Notes: generated by a model from the sequence alone, not told the origin. Positions 8,580 to 15,864 are shown, counted from the first letter of the stretch. The stretch: 46,446 nucleotides of DNA from Pelobacter sp. UBA6812 (GCA_002452265.1 DKEW01000028.1:110360-156805), one strand, 5' to 3'. A program made the numbers and translations.

Positions 8580-9981
8580 ACTGACCTTCGCATCCCTCCC
8601 CCATGGCATAGGAAAGCCGCTTCAAGGAACACCCGATCCCGATTACCGATAAAGCGCAGAAAAAATACATGTTGCTCTGCATGCTGCGCATAAAGGAAGG
8701 GATGGTTGCCGCGGAAACCGCCTGGCCGTTCATGAAGTGGGAAAAACTGAGGGTGACAACCACCATGCTGAAGGTCATCCCCAATGAACGCATGGTGCCG
8801 GTCAGACCGGAAGCCACGCCGAGATAGCGCTTGTCGAGGCACCCCATGATAACGCTGGTATTGGGGGTTGAGAAAAAGGCATAGCCGAAACCGAGCAGCA
8901 GCAGGGCGCCAACCACGGTTATGAGCGGCGTTTCCGGCCTGATGGTGGCAGCCAGCAGCAAACCGCAACAGCACACAAACATCCCCGCCGTAGCCACCCG
9001 GGCCGCGGGAAAACGGTCCGCCAGTCGCCCTCCGACAGGAGCTAACAGCATCTGCACCAGAGGTTGCAGCATCAGCAGCAGGCCGGTATCCCTGGGGCTG
9101 AACCCTTTGACATACTGCAGGTAGAGATTCAGGAAGAAGACAACCCCGAAGGTCGAACCGTAGCTGATAAAACTGACCAGATTGCTCAGACCAAAAACCG
9201 GGTTGCCGGTAAGCAGGCGGATATCGAGGATCGGATATCGACAGCGTCGCTCGGCCACCAGAAACAAACCCAGGCAAAACAGGCCTCCCGCCAGTACCGC
9301 CGCGGCCAAACTTCCGGTGTTAAGGCGTGATCCACCAAGTGTGATGCCAGCCACGGCCAGGGCATAAATCAGGCTACCCCGCCAGTCAAAAGCCTCACCT
9401 TTCGCTTCGTGCCATTCGGTACGCATCCGGGTCAGGGTCAAATGCCAGGACAGCACCCCCAGCAAAACCCCCGGTAGAAACACCGTGCGCCAGCCGAGAT
9501 AGCTGGTCAGCAAACCACCGATGGGTGGTCCGCAGGAAATGCCGGCGTAAACGGTAGCAATGGCGATCCCGAGCACCCGCCCCCGGTTTTGTGAGGGGAA
9601 GACAGAGACCACGATAGCGAGACTGCTGGCGTTGACCATGGCGGCGCCAATGCCCTGCAGTATACGGCAGACGATAAGCACCTTGATCGAAGGGGTCAGG
9701 GCAATGAGTGCGGTGGCGAGGGTAAAGCAAAAGATCCCCCAGACAAAGACCCGGCGACGGCCGTAGACATCGCCGAAACGGCCCATGGGCAAAAGAAATA
9801 TCGCCACAGAGAGAATATAGACCGTTTCAACCAGGCCGAGCTGCAAGGCACTGGCCTGCAGTGAACGGCCAATGGAGGGCAACGCCACCGCCACCGCGGA
9901 CAACATAAAGGGCATCAGGAACAGAGCCGAACAGACCACGAACAGCACCGCCCTGGATGAAACTCTGGCCGCTTGCTTCAT
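8575..9981 (-). CDS. MFS transporter, DHA2-like drug exporter
   Basis: 468 residues from the ATG at 9981, which has a GGAG site; an upstream in-frame codon at 10008 lacks one. A polytopic membrane protein with about 14 hydrophobic segments. MFS motifs are present: GRFGDVYGRRRVF between helices 2 and 3, RILQGIGAAMVNASSLAIV, and the motif-C region GISCGPPIGGLLTSYLGWR. The closest style is the 14-helix DHA2 (EmrB/QacA) group, which exports toxic compounds with proton import. No membrane-fusion partner or regulator adjoins it. With the nearby Gdx and beta-lactamase genes it forms a loose group of export and resistance genes. Confidence 0.85.
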   Translation of the reverse strand: MKQAARVSSRAVLFVVCSALFLMPFMLSAVAVALPSIGRSLQASALQLGLVETVYILSVAIFLLPMGRFGDVYGRRRVFVWGIFCFTLATALIALTPSIKVLIVCRILQGIGAAMVNASSLAIVVSVFPSQNRGRVLGIAIATVYAGISCGPPIGGLLTSYLGWRTVFLPGVLLGVLSWHLTLTRMRTEWHEAKGEAFDWRGSLIYALAVAGITLGGSRLNTGSLAAAVLAGGLFCLGLFLVAERRCRYPILDIRLLTGNPVFGLSNLVSFISYGSTFGVVFFLNLYLQYVKGFSPRDTGLLLMLQPLVQMLLAPVGGRLADRFPAARVATAGMFVCCCGLLLAATIRPETPLITVVGALLLLGFGYAFFSTPNTSVIMGCLDKRYLGVASGLTGTMRSLGMTFSMVVVTLSFSHFMNGQAVSAATIPSFMRSMQSNMYFFCALSVIGIGCSLKRLSYAMGEGCEGQS

Positions 9982-10134
9982 GACCTTGCTCCGATGGCCG
10001 AACAGCATTTCACCCGGCCTGCTTTGTTACCCCTTCGCATAATTCCTCCATTCATCAAGGGGGCTGTCCGGTCACTTTCCCCTGCCCGCAGCCTACCAGA
10101 AAAACCTTCGCCAGTTAAATAATGATCGACGGCA

Positions 10135-10348
10135 ATGAGCTTTTTCGCGCAGGTAGGCATTAGGGCGCTGGTCGTTACGATCGCTGCGTTTGGCGTGCTT
10201 TGCCTGCTTACCTACGTGCTTAGGGTATGCGGTGAAAATATTGCCACTCTGATCAGGGCAGGGGCCTTGGGGGGCATTACCCGGTTGATGGGTTTGAATC
10301 CGAATGCTCATAGAAGGGGTGACTGGTGCTTTTAAAAAAACGGGGTGA
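10135..10348 (+). pseudogene. MarC-family membrane protein relic (C-terminal part)
   Basis: A frame from 10135 encodes a hydrophobic helix followed by GGITRLMGL, the conserved C-terminal region of MarC/YhgN-type proteins (..ISRLMGFLL..GVQF). The frame then breaks. In the next frame, from 10304, the sequence MLIEGVTGAFKKTG followed by a stop at 10346-10348 supplies the expected MarC tail. Two collinear pieces in different frames, with the N-terminal two thirds missing, indicate a truncated and frameshifted gene. An alternative is a short non-MarC membrane peptide; I favour the relic. Confidence 0.55.
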
Positions 10349-10391
10349 ACCCAGACTTGATGGACAATCCCGCATGATTTTTATCGTTACC

Positions 10392-10709
10392 CTAATGCGC
10401 AAGGCGCAATGTGGCAACGCCGGCGATGATCAGCGCTACGCCCAGATACCTTGTAAGGGATGACGGGTCGCCGTAGTACCACACGCCCACGAGGAAAGTC
10501 CCTGCCGCCCCGATGCCAGTCCAAACGGCGTACGCCGTCCCCATAGGGATGTGGCGCTGTGCCAGCCATAGCATAAGGCCGCTCAGAGATATGAAAAACA
10601 TCGCGACGCCGATGCCGCTCCAGCGTGATGCCGGGTTTTGTGCCATCTTCAGGCCGACTGGCCATGCAATCTCAAAAAAACCGGCCAAGATCAGGGAGAT
10701 CCAACTCAT
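10392..10709 (-). CDS. gdx: SMR-family guanidinium exporter Gdx (SugE)
   Basis: A 105-residue protein with four membrane helices, the normal length for small multidrug resistance proteins. The Gdx/SugE type is indicated by the first helix with FFEIAWPVGLK (membrane Glu at 13 followed by the WPVGLK segment) and by GTAYAVWTGIGAAGT in helix 3; quaternary-ammonium EmrE types differ here. Members exchange guanidinium for protons as antiparallel dimers. The start has an AAAGGA site nine bases upstream. I looked for a guanidine riboswitch in the leader and could not fit one. Older annotations call this protein SugE, a quaternary ammonium exporter. Confidence 0.85.
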   Translation of the reverse strand: MSWISLILAGFFEIAWPVGLKMAQNPASRWSGIGVAMFFISLSGLMLWLAQRHIPMGTAYAVWTGIGAAGTFLVGVWYYGDPSSLTRYLGVALIIAGVATLRLAH

Positions 10710-10814
10710 TGTGATGTGTCCTTTAGCGCAAATATAGGTAAACGGTGGTGACGGACCTGAGAACCCTCCCAGGGGCGGACTAAACTAGCATATTGAATCG
10801 ATATGAAACAGCTA

Positions 10815-10952
10815 TTATCCGGGGTTAAACCGGAAGAATTTCTGAGCTGTTTTCCCTGCGATCAATAGAATCTTTTTGGGAATGACATCCGGCTCGCTAT
10901 CGACAACCAACAGATGGATGTGATTCGAGGTGACTACATAAGGTGGGCATTC
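10815..10952 (-). pseudogene. fragment of a REP-associated tyrosine transposase
   Basis: Too short to stand out as a gene, but the minus strand reads YVVTSNHIHLLVVD, then SEPDVIPKKILLIAGKTAQ and FFRFNPG before a stop at 10815-10817. The HIHLL element is the HUH metal-binding motif of Y1 transposases (RAYTs), in the usual YVVxxNHxHLL setting. The N-terminal third and everything from the catalytic Tyr helix onward are lost, and an in-frame stop lies upstream of 10952. It is a different subfamily from the intact RAYT at 13916-14596. Confidence 0.7.
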
Positions 10953-10956
10953 TCAG

Positions 10957-10975
10957 AAAAAACTAGGGGCACTCC
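10957..10975. repeat. degenerate REP-like copy
   Basis: AAAAAACTAGGGGCACTCC closely matches the reverse complement of the REP-like repeat at 14986-15015 (AAAAACTAGGGACACTCCC), with one change and one loss. It lies next to the RAYT fragment. The surrounding gap (10710-10814 and 10976-11081) holds no other feature I recognise. Confidence 0.45.
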
Positions 10976-11081
10976 AGGGTTTCTTGGAAATTTGGAGGGA
11001 AAATCATGGATGTCCCTTTTTCCCTTGGCAAGTGGGCTCGAGGGCATCTCCGGCGGCACAATAAGCCGCTGGGATGACAGG

Positions 11082-11660
11082 TTAGCTCAAAAGTAGCATG
11101 TCGGGCAAATTTTCAAAGATAAGTCGTACGTCATCGTATTGTTCGAGGACTCTTATGACTTCCGGATGCGGATTTGCCCATATTTCGGGTAAGTCCCGTT
11201 CTTCTCTGTCTAGTATCGAAAACGCAAGAGCCTCAACCGGCGGGGTGAATTTCGCATCAATCCCTGGCTTGTTGCCTCTGGCATCGATGCGGTACCATCC
11301 ATATTCCTTTATGAACACGGCGTTCAGTCCATGCAGGCAATATGGGGGCTCTTTATCATTCACAGATAAACGTTGATAACAGAGCCCAGTCGGGATTCCG
11401 TTTTTACGTAGCAGTGCTGCTAAAAGATGACTTTTGGCATAACAATAGCCTGTGCCGTAAAGCAGAACGTCTGAGGCGCGGCAAGTCACAGGGTTTAGTT
11501 TGTAATCCCAACTGTGCTTAATTTCGTCTCGAACGAATTCAAAGCAGCGTCGTATCAGGTCCTGTTCGCTTGGAGCCCCCTTCGCCAGTTGTGCTGCTTT
11601 TCGAATAATTTCAGGATTGTCAAAATCAATATATGTACTCTTTTGAAGATATTTATTCAT
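11082..11660 (-). CDS. transglutaminase-like cysteine protease-fold protein
   Basis: 192 residues from the ATG at 11660, chosen because it begins a natural helix (MNKYLQKSTYIDFDNPEIIRK); the longer frame to 11723 starts with low-complexity Pro/Ser sequence. The transglutaminase core is present with all three catalytic positions: Cys in TGYCYAKSHLLAALLRKNGI, His in CLHGLNAVF and Asp in WYRIDARGNK. No signal peptide. Such stand-alone domains are usually proteases or amidases, not cross-linking enzymes; the substrate is unknown. It lies 108 bases downstream of the beta-lactamase on the same strand. Its base composition is lower in GC than the flanking core genes. Confidence 0.8.
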   Translation of the reverse strand: MNKYLQKSTYIDFDNPEIIRKAAQLAKGAPSEQDLIRRCFEFVRDEIKHSWDYKLNPVTCRASDVLLYGTGYCYAKSHLLAALLRKNGIPTGLCYQRLSVNDKEPPYCLHGLNAVFIKEYGWYRIDARGNKPGIDAKFTPPVEALAFSILDREERDLPEIWANPHPEVIRVLEQYDDVRLIFENLPDMLLLS

Positions 11661-11768
11661 AAGTGGCCTGGCTGACGTGTGGGGTGAGGGGCGCGGGGAA
11701 GCCCAGTTCGGAAAAGGTACCATACAATTTTGTGGTCTTGCATCGGCTGCATTAGTCTTGTCAGGTTT

Positions 11769-12644
11769 CTATCGATTTTTTAATAGGACATCGCAAGTGA
11801 TTCGAGCTACATCAGCAATAACCGCACTTTTTGTGTCGTTGGAAGCGGCAGACCCCGTATAAAACACCGTGACAATGAAAGGATCAAGTCCTCTGGGAAA
11901 AACAATTGCAACGTCGTTGCTTGCTCCATTTCCCCCGCTTCCCGTCTTGTCACCGACTACCCAAAAATTGTCGAAACCCGCTCGGAGTTTATTCGCCCCA
12001 GTCGTATTCCCAAACATCCATGCCTTGAGTTGTTCTTTGGATGCGGGCGAAAGGTAATCACCTATCAAAATCTTTTGCAGCGATTCAGCCATCGCCTTTG
12101 GGGTGCTGGTATCACGTAAGTCACCTGGTATGTTCGTATTCAAAGACGGCTCATTTCGATCTAAACGCGTTGTGTTGTCGCCGATGGAGCGAAGGTACTC
12201 TGTAAGTGCTTTGGGGCCACCTATCGCGTCAAGGAGTAAGTTGGCAGCCGTATTGTCGCTGTATTGAATGGATGCGGCGTTCAATTCGGACACCGTCATA
12301 TGTCCTGTACTTAAGTTGTCTTTTGTAATTGGCGCATACTCAAGAATATCACTTGATTTATAAGATATTGGTCTATCCAGAGCCTCCATCTTTGTATCGA
12401 CTCTGGACAGAATGGCAGCCCCTAGCAAAGCTTTGAACGTACTGCACATCGCAAATCGCTCATTTTCTCGATAAGCAAGAAGCGGTGTTCCATTAGCCGA
12501 AATGACCGAAACCCCAATCCGACCACTATTTTCTTTCTCAAGCGTTGAAATCCTTGCTGTGAATTCTTTCGACGGAACCGGCTCTTCCGAAGCTGATGCC
12601 AGTGATGTGAGCAGAATCATAAACAAAGTTAAGATATATCGCAT
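11769..12644 (-). CDS. bla: class A beta-lactamase
   Basis: 291 residues with a signal peptide (cleavage near LASA-SEE), so periplasmic. All class A catalytic elements are visible: STFK (Ser70/Lys73, preceded by Cys69), YSDN (Ser130), RNEPSLN (Glu166) and GDKTGSGG (Lys234). The position that would be Cys238 in KPC/NMC-A-type carbapenemases is Gly, so the Cys69-Cys238 disulfide is absent. Length is normal. It hydrolyses beta-lactams; the spectrum cannot be read from sequence. No AmpR-type regulator adjoins it. The gene is visibly AT-richer than neighbouring core genes (for example 12301-12360), which suggests horizontal acquisition. Confidence 0.93.
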   Translation of the reverse strand: MRYILTLFMILLTSLASASEEPVPSKEFTARISTLEKENSGRIGVSVISANGTPLLAYRENERFAMCSTFKALLGAAILSRVDTKMEALDRPISYKSSDILEYAPITKDNLSTGHMTVSELNAASIQYSDNTAANLLLDAIGGPKALTEYLRSIGDNTTRLDRNEPSLNTNIPGDLRDTSTPKAMAESLQKILIGDYLSPASKEQLKAWMFGNTTGANKLRAGFDNFWVVGDKTGSGGNGASNDVAIVFPRGLDPFIVTVFYTGSAASNDTKSAVIADVARITCDVLLKNR

Positions 12645-12767
12645 AAATTATACTTCCTTGAGGGTAGAACGGTTTGGCCTGAACCTAACGAGCCTGTAGG
12701 AAAACCCCACAGCTCTCTCGATTGGTAAAAATCAGTCCCGGAATTTTATATCAAATCCATTTTTCTT

Positions 12768-12788
12768 GGGGGAAATTTAGGGATATCC
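12768..12788. repeat. degenerate REP-like copy
   Basis: GGGGGAAATTTAGGGATATCC resembles the GGGGAATTTAGGGACACTCCC unit at 13557-13608, with the CAC core changed to TAT. The rest of the gap between the beta-lactamase and trmO genes (12645-12971) has no recognisable gene. Confidence 0.4.
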
Positions 12789-12971
12789 AAATGGCGCTCG
12801 TTTTAAAAACAGCAGGAACCCTTCGCATATTTTTCATTGCCACGAACCCTCGCTTGCGATAGCATCTCCACCATTTCCAGCACTGCCGGATATTAGCAGC
12901 CGGTCACTCGCTCATTTCACACGGCCCGACAAAGATGGCGCCGCAGCCTGTTTGCAGTTGAATTTCCTGAC

Positions 12972-13496
12972 ATGACCAACGACTCCTATATCACCTATCG
13001 CCCCATCGGCATCCTGCGATCCCCCTATACCCGGCGCATTGATGCACCCCATCAAAGCACAGTGGTGGAAGGCACCGAAACCGGGGCGGTGGCTACAGCT
13101 ACCCTGGAACTTCAGGATTGGCTGGACGAGAAAGTCCTTCAAGATCTGGGCGGCTTTGAGCGACTTTGGCTCATCTTCGACTTTAATCGGAGTGAAGGCT
13201 GGAAAAGCAGTGTCAAGCCGCCCCGGGGTGGGCCGAAGCGGGGCGTTCTGGCCACCCGCTCCCCTCATCGTCCCAATTCCATCGGCCTTTCGGCGGTGGA
13301 ATTGGCCAAGATCGAAGGCAGGACGCTGCACCTTCGCGGCGTGGATCTCCTGGATGGCACCCCTGTTCTGGATATCAAACCCTACGTACCTTACGCGGAC
13401 GCCTTTCCCGACGCCAAAGCCGGCTGGATCGACGATCTGGATGAAAAGCTGGGACGTCATTCGGCGCCAGGACCTCGCAGGCCCAGGGGTAGGTAA
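12972..13496 (+). CDS. trmO: tRNA (N6-threonylcarbamoyladenosine(37)-N6)-methyltransferase TrmO
   Basis: 174 residues, the TsaA/YaeB fold. Conserved signatures are FERLWLIFDFN, the SAM-site loop GVLATRSPHRPNSIGLSAV and the strand LDGTPVLDIKPYVPYADAF. TrmO methylates t6A37 in threonine tRNAs, using S-adenosylmethionine, and acts in the cytosol. E. coli TrmO is longer because of a C-terminal domain absent here; short forms are common. It begins MTNDSYITYRPIGILRSPYTR. The gene is followed directly by REP-like repeats and stands alone on the plus strand within the accessory region. Confidence 0.88.
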   Translation: MTNDSYITYRPIGILRSPYTRRIDAPHQSTVVEGTETGAVATATLELQDWLDEKVLQDLGGFERLWLIFDFNRSEGWKSSVKPPRGGPKRGVLATRSPHRPNSIGLSAVELAKIEGRTLHLRGVDLLDGTPVLDIKPYVPYADAFPDAKAGWIDDLDEKLGRHSAPGPRRPRGR

Positions 13497-13520
13497 GAAC
13501 GCTTCCGTGATCTTCCCTTT

Positions 13521-13608
13521 AGGGAGTGTCCCTGATTATCTTGCATGTAATAAGCGGGGGAATTTAGGGACACTCCCGTATTGGGGAATTTAGGGACACT
13601 CCCGTATT
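13521..13608. repeat. REP-like repeats left of the RAYT, including a 26-bp tandem pair
   Basis: AGGGAGTGTCCCT at 13521-13533 forms a small hairpin (5-bp stem, GTG loop). Two perfect 26-bp copies (13557-13582 and 13583-13608) follow, each GGGG-AATTTAGGGACACTCCC-GTATT, in the opposite orientation. They share the core AGGGACACTCCC with the copies at 13889-13930, 14639-14669 and 14986-15015. Short imperfect palindromes around a RAYT gene are characteristic of REP/RAYT systems. Confidence 0.75.
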
Positions 13609-13677
13609 TACCTGACTTGATCGATATATTATTATTTTTTTATTTACGTTGATCTCTCTACATAATGTTCCTTTAAA

Positions 13678-13882
13678 TTATCTTCTTTGATTTTGGATGA
13701 ATGTGTAAAGCTCATAAACTAAAACAAAAACACCACAAGCAATCCAGAACGAGCCGACCCATTTAGAAACTGGCTGATCGTATTGTATACTCCATCCGGT
13801 TTCTCTGTAGTAAATACCTGATAATACAAGCATCACTCCTAAGAGTACTCTGGAATTGTTTTTTTTTCACGTCCTCGCTCAT
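13678..13882 (-). pseudogene. small two-helix membrane protein gene with an A9 frameshift
   Basis: From the ATG at 13882 the frame reads MSEDV and then enters a run of nine A (T9 at 13859-13867 on the plus strand). With eight A the frame would continue KKNNSRVLLGVMLVLSGIYY, then RETGWSIQYDQPVSKW, VGSFWIACGVFVLVYELYTF and IQNQRR, stop at 13678: 67 residues with two hydrophobic helices. With nine A it is out of frame and soon stops. This may be a real lesion, a sequencing error, or a slippage switch. An internal ATG after AGGAG (MLVLSGIYY...) could give a 49-residue product regardless. Function unknown. Confidence 0.5.
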
Positions 13883-13888
13883 TCAAAT

Positions 13889-13930
13889 GAAAATTTAGGG
13901 ACACTCCCCGAAAATTTAGGGACACTCCCC
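13889..13930. repeat. 21-bp tandem REP-like pair overlapping the RAYT 3' end
   Basis: Two perfect tandem copies (13889-13909 and 13910-13930) of GAAAATTTAGGGACACTCCCC. The transposase stop codon (13916-13918) and its last codons lie in the second copy, so the repeat encodes the protein's C-terminal residues GECP. The first copy is immediately upstream of the small membrane protein gene. Confidence 0.8.
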
Positions 13931-14596
13931 TATTTTCTTTCTGGGCCTTCCTGGTTTACTCAACCTCAATACTTGATTCAGTTGCAGTTCCATTTTTTCA
14001 ATAAATACATCTGATCCGAAGGGGCGCCCTGCTCGGGTAGCTTTGCGTAGCAAATTTTCTGTTTGTTCGTCTTCTTGCGAAATAAATCTGGCATAGGCTT
14101 TCCTGTTATCCAGAGATAGCCAAGAAGGCTTAGTCAGCAGGTTATCCTTTGTATTGTTAATATGAGTTTTTGCACTGGACCAGCGATAATTTTCTGCCCT
14201 GTCGGCAAGTCCTGCTTTCACCGGATTATTTTCGATGTAGCGTGCAACAGACCAGAGGTATGCGTCATCTTCAACGATGCAGGAAAAAAAGCGATTCTGC
14301 CAAATCCGACCACCCTGTTTCAATTTTCGATTCAAGTATTGGGTATAGACCTGATTAGTCAGGCCGACGCCACGTGAAAGGGAGTCTTCCTTGTCGGGAA
14401 CCGCAAGCAGGTGCACATGGTTGTCCATCAGACAGTAGGCCCAAAGTTGTAAAGAGTGCCGCCTAGAATATTTATGAAGGAGATTCAGATAAGTCTGACG
14501 ATCCTCATCATCGAAAAAGGTCACAGAGCGATTGTTGCCACGTTGGGTCACGTGATGTGGGTGTCCAGGGGCGACTATGCGAGCGATTCTTGGCAT
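13916..14596 (-). CDS. REP-associated tyrosine transposase (RAYT, Y1/HUH family)
   Basis: 226 residues from the ATG at 14596 (MPRIARIVAPGHPHHVTQRG, the usual family start); a TTG at 14620 would add eight residues. The HUH motif is DNHVHLL, the likely catalytic Tyr is in NQVYTQYLNRKL, and RIWQNRFFSCIVEDDAYLW, VARYIENNPVKAGL and YRWSSAK are classic RAYT segments. The domain is complete. RAYTs cut and join single-stranded REP DNA hairpins. REP-like repeats with a shared core flank the gene on both sides, in inverted orientation, and overlap its 3' end. It is AT-richer than core genes. Confidence 0.92.
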   Translation of the reverse strand: MPRIARIVAPGHPHHVTQRGNNRSVTFFDDEDRQTYLNLLHKYSRRHSLQLWAYCLMDNHVHLLAVPDKEDSLSRGVGLTNQVYTQYLNRKLKQGGRIWQNRFFSCIVEDDAYLWSVARYIENNPVKAGLADRAENYRWSSAKTHINNTKDNLLTKPSWLSLDNRKAYARFISQEDEQTENLLRKATRAGRPFGSDVFIEKMELQLNQVLRLSKPGRPRKKIGECP

Positions 14597-14638
14597 AGGG
14601 GAAGGATAAAAGAAATCCAAATTAGAGGCAATTAAATT

Positions 14639-14669
14639 TTATATAAAATAGGGGGGGTGTCCCTAGTTT
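14639..14669. repeat. REP-like copy right of the RAYT
   Basis: TTATATAAAATA followed by GGGGGGGTGTCCCTAGTTT. It matches the copy at 14986-15015 except for the hairpin core (GGGGGTGTCCC versus GGGGAGTGTCCC), and is inverted relative to the copies left of the transposase. CCCTAGTTT is duplicated directly after it. Confidence 0.7.
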
Positions 14670-14729
14670 CCCTAGTTTCCGGAATCACAGGAGAGTATTT
14701 TCTGGATTAATTCGAGTAATTTTATCGCA

Positions 14730-14984
14730 TCATTGCCGGAAATGTGCGAAGACAATTCCTGGGAGGAGTCCGACCACATAGAAGTCACCTCTCTTAACGA
14801 CAACCGTTGACGCAGTCTCTATTAAATTATCATTAAAACAGATCATCCCCAAAGTAATCTTTTCTTTGGGGGATACACCTCTGGAAAGTTGTTTTATAGT
14901 CCAATACTTTTCGCCAAGCCCGGGTCGTGCCGGAGTCAGTGTCGCGGCCAGCAAAAGGGAGAAAATGATGATGGCTGATTTGAC
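14730..14984 (-). pseudogene. small exported protein gene that has lost its start codon
   Basis: The minus-strand frame from 14984 reads VKSAIIIFSLLLAATLTPARP (a signal peptide), then GLGEKYWTIKQLSRGV, SPKEKITLGMICFND and further to a stop at 14730: 84 residues. The start should lie at or just before the Lys, yet the codons there are AAC GTC and no ATG, GTG or TTG occurs. The REP-like copy at 14986-15015 begins one base upstream, so insertion of the repeat probably removed the start and ribosome-binding site. Internal TTG/CTG starts would lose the signal's basic N-terminus. Function unknown. Confidence 0.55.
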
Positions 14985-14985
14985 G

Positions 14986-15015
14986 TTATATAAAATAGGG
15001 GAGTGTCCCTAGTTT
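14986..15015. repeat. REP-like copy between exported-protein relic and HEPN gene
   Basis: TTATATAAAATAGGGG followed by AGTGTCCCTAGTTT. Same unit and orientation as 14639-14669; together they bracket the relic gene at 14730-14984 like a cassette. It ends seven bases from the HEPN-like gene's stop codon (15022-15024). Confidence 0.75.
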
Positions 15016-15021
15016 TTAGTT

Positions 15022-15678
15022 TTACCCATTTCTATAAAGCGGCTCAATGGGTATTTCGCCTGCAAAAAGCTGTTCACTAGTTTCTTTTATGTTTTTTCTT
15101 TTGCAATATGAATGGTGAAAGTTATGAAGCCATTTATATGCATTAGATATGAATGCAGCATGGCATTTACTCTCTGACCACATCAGTTTCTTGTTAAGGT
15201 CTGGTATGGGCAAATTCTTGATAAAATCAAGAACCGCCACTGGTGTTGACACCTTGGCATGTTGTTGAGGTTCATCCTTGAAATGGGCTAGGCGGTTTCT
15301 AAGGTCAAAAACGTTCCTGATTCCAGGGAGCAACAAGCTTATCCTTTCCTGTTGTGCATTTGTCGCCAAGGATGAAATTATCTCGATTTTTTCTAATATA
15401 TTCCTCTTTCGAAGGGTTTTCCAAAGGGCTGTATTGAATAGTTCTTGTTCGGAAATTCCGCCTAGGACATAGCGAAGCTCTGCATTAACCTTTGCTTCCA
15501 GCAAAAAGCAGCCAAAGACAATCATTTTTACGCCATGTTCTACATCCAACGGGTGGCGCCTTGCCGTCCTCTTGGCATTTTGGAACAACTTTAGGTAAAT
15601 CGAATCCAGGGCGGAGTTAAGAAAAACACCTTTGATCTCCCCAGCTTTGAATTTTATTGTAATGTCTCTAGTTTCCAT
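15022..15678 (-). CDS. HEPN-like protein of unknown function
   Basis: 218 residues, soluble, alpha-helical in the central part. I do not recognise a named family, but residues about 125-140 read NVFDLRNRLAHFKDE, which fits the RX4H motif (RNRLAH) of HEPN RNases, preceded by long helices (EHGVKMIVFGCFLLEAKVNAEL; ILEKIEIISSLAT). HEPN proteins often act as RNA-cutting toxins or defence effectors, and some are inactive partners. No antitoxin-like gene is adjacent on the same strand. The gene is AT-rich, lacks a strong ribosome-binding site, and lies downstream of the leader/terminator unit at 15826-15966. Confidence 0.6.
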   Translation of the reverse strand: METRDITIKFKAGEIKGVFLNSALDSIYLKLFQNAKRTARRHPLDVEHGVKMIVFGCFLLEAKVNAELRYVLGGISEQELFNTALWKTLRKRNILEKIEIISSLATNAQQERISLLLPGIRNVFDLRNRLAHFKDEPQQHAKVSTPVAVLDFIKNLPIPDLNKKLMWSESKCHAAFISNAYKWLHNFHHSYCKRKNIKETSEQLFAGEIPIEPLYRNG

Positions 15679-15825
15679 ATTTGTCTATATTTGGCTAACG
15701 GTTCATGATAATCGGCAGTGATGCGAAGGTTCGCCCAACACCTCATTTTAGATTTTGTTTTTCCTCCTGCTGATATTGCGTGCTTGTATGCCTTCGCCCA
15801 GGAAATTCCATTAATAATCGGCCAT

Positions 15826-15864
15826 AAAAAAGCCGCCCTCCGGATCTTCTCCGAATGGACGGCT
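15826..15864 (-). terminator. strong intrinsic terminator after an 11-codon ORF
   Basis: On the minus strand AGCCGTCC pairs with GGGCGGCT (8 bp) and TTCGGA with TCCGGA (6 bp), with one bulged A and a GAAGA loop, followed by six T. The hairpin begins one base after the stop codon of the short ORF at 15865-15900. From 15679 to 15825 I see no other feature. Confidence 0.75.

Noticed and set aside
10710..10800. Guanidine riboswitch upstream of gdx
   Set aside because: I looked for the ykkC-I, mini-ykkC (ACGR loops) and type III consensus in the minus-strand leader; TCAGGTCCGTCACC is only superficially similar, and the required conserved blocks are absent.
10740..10800. Integron attC-like recombination site next to the resistance genes
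   Set aside because: No R-box/L-box arrangement or integrase is present; the genes have separate promoters and different orientations.
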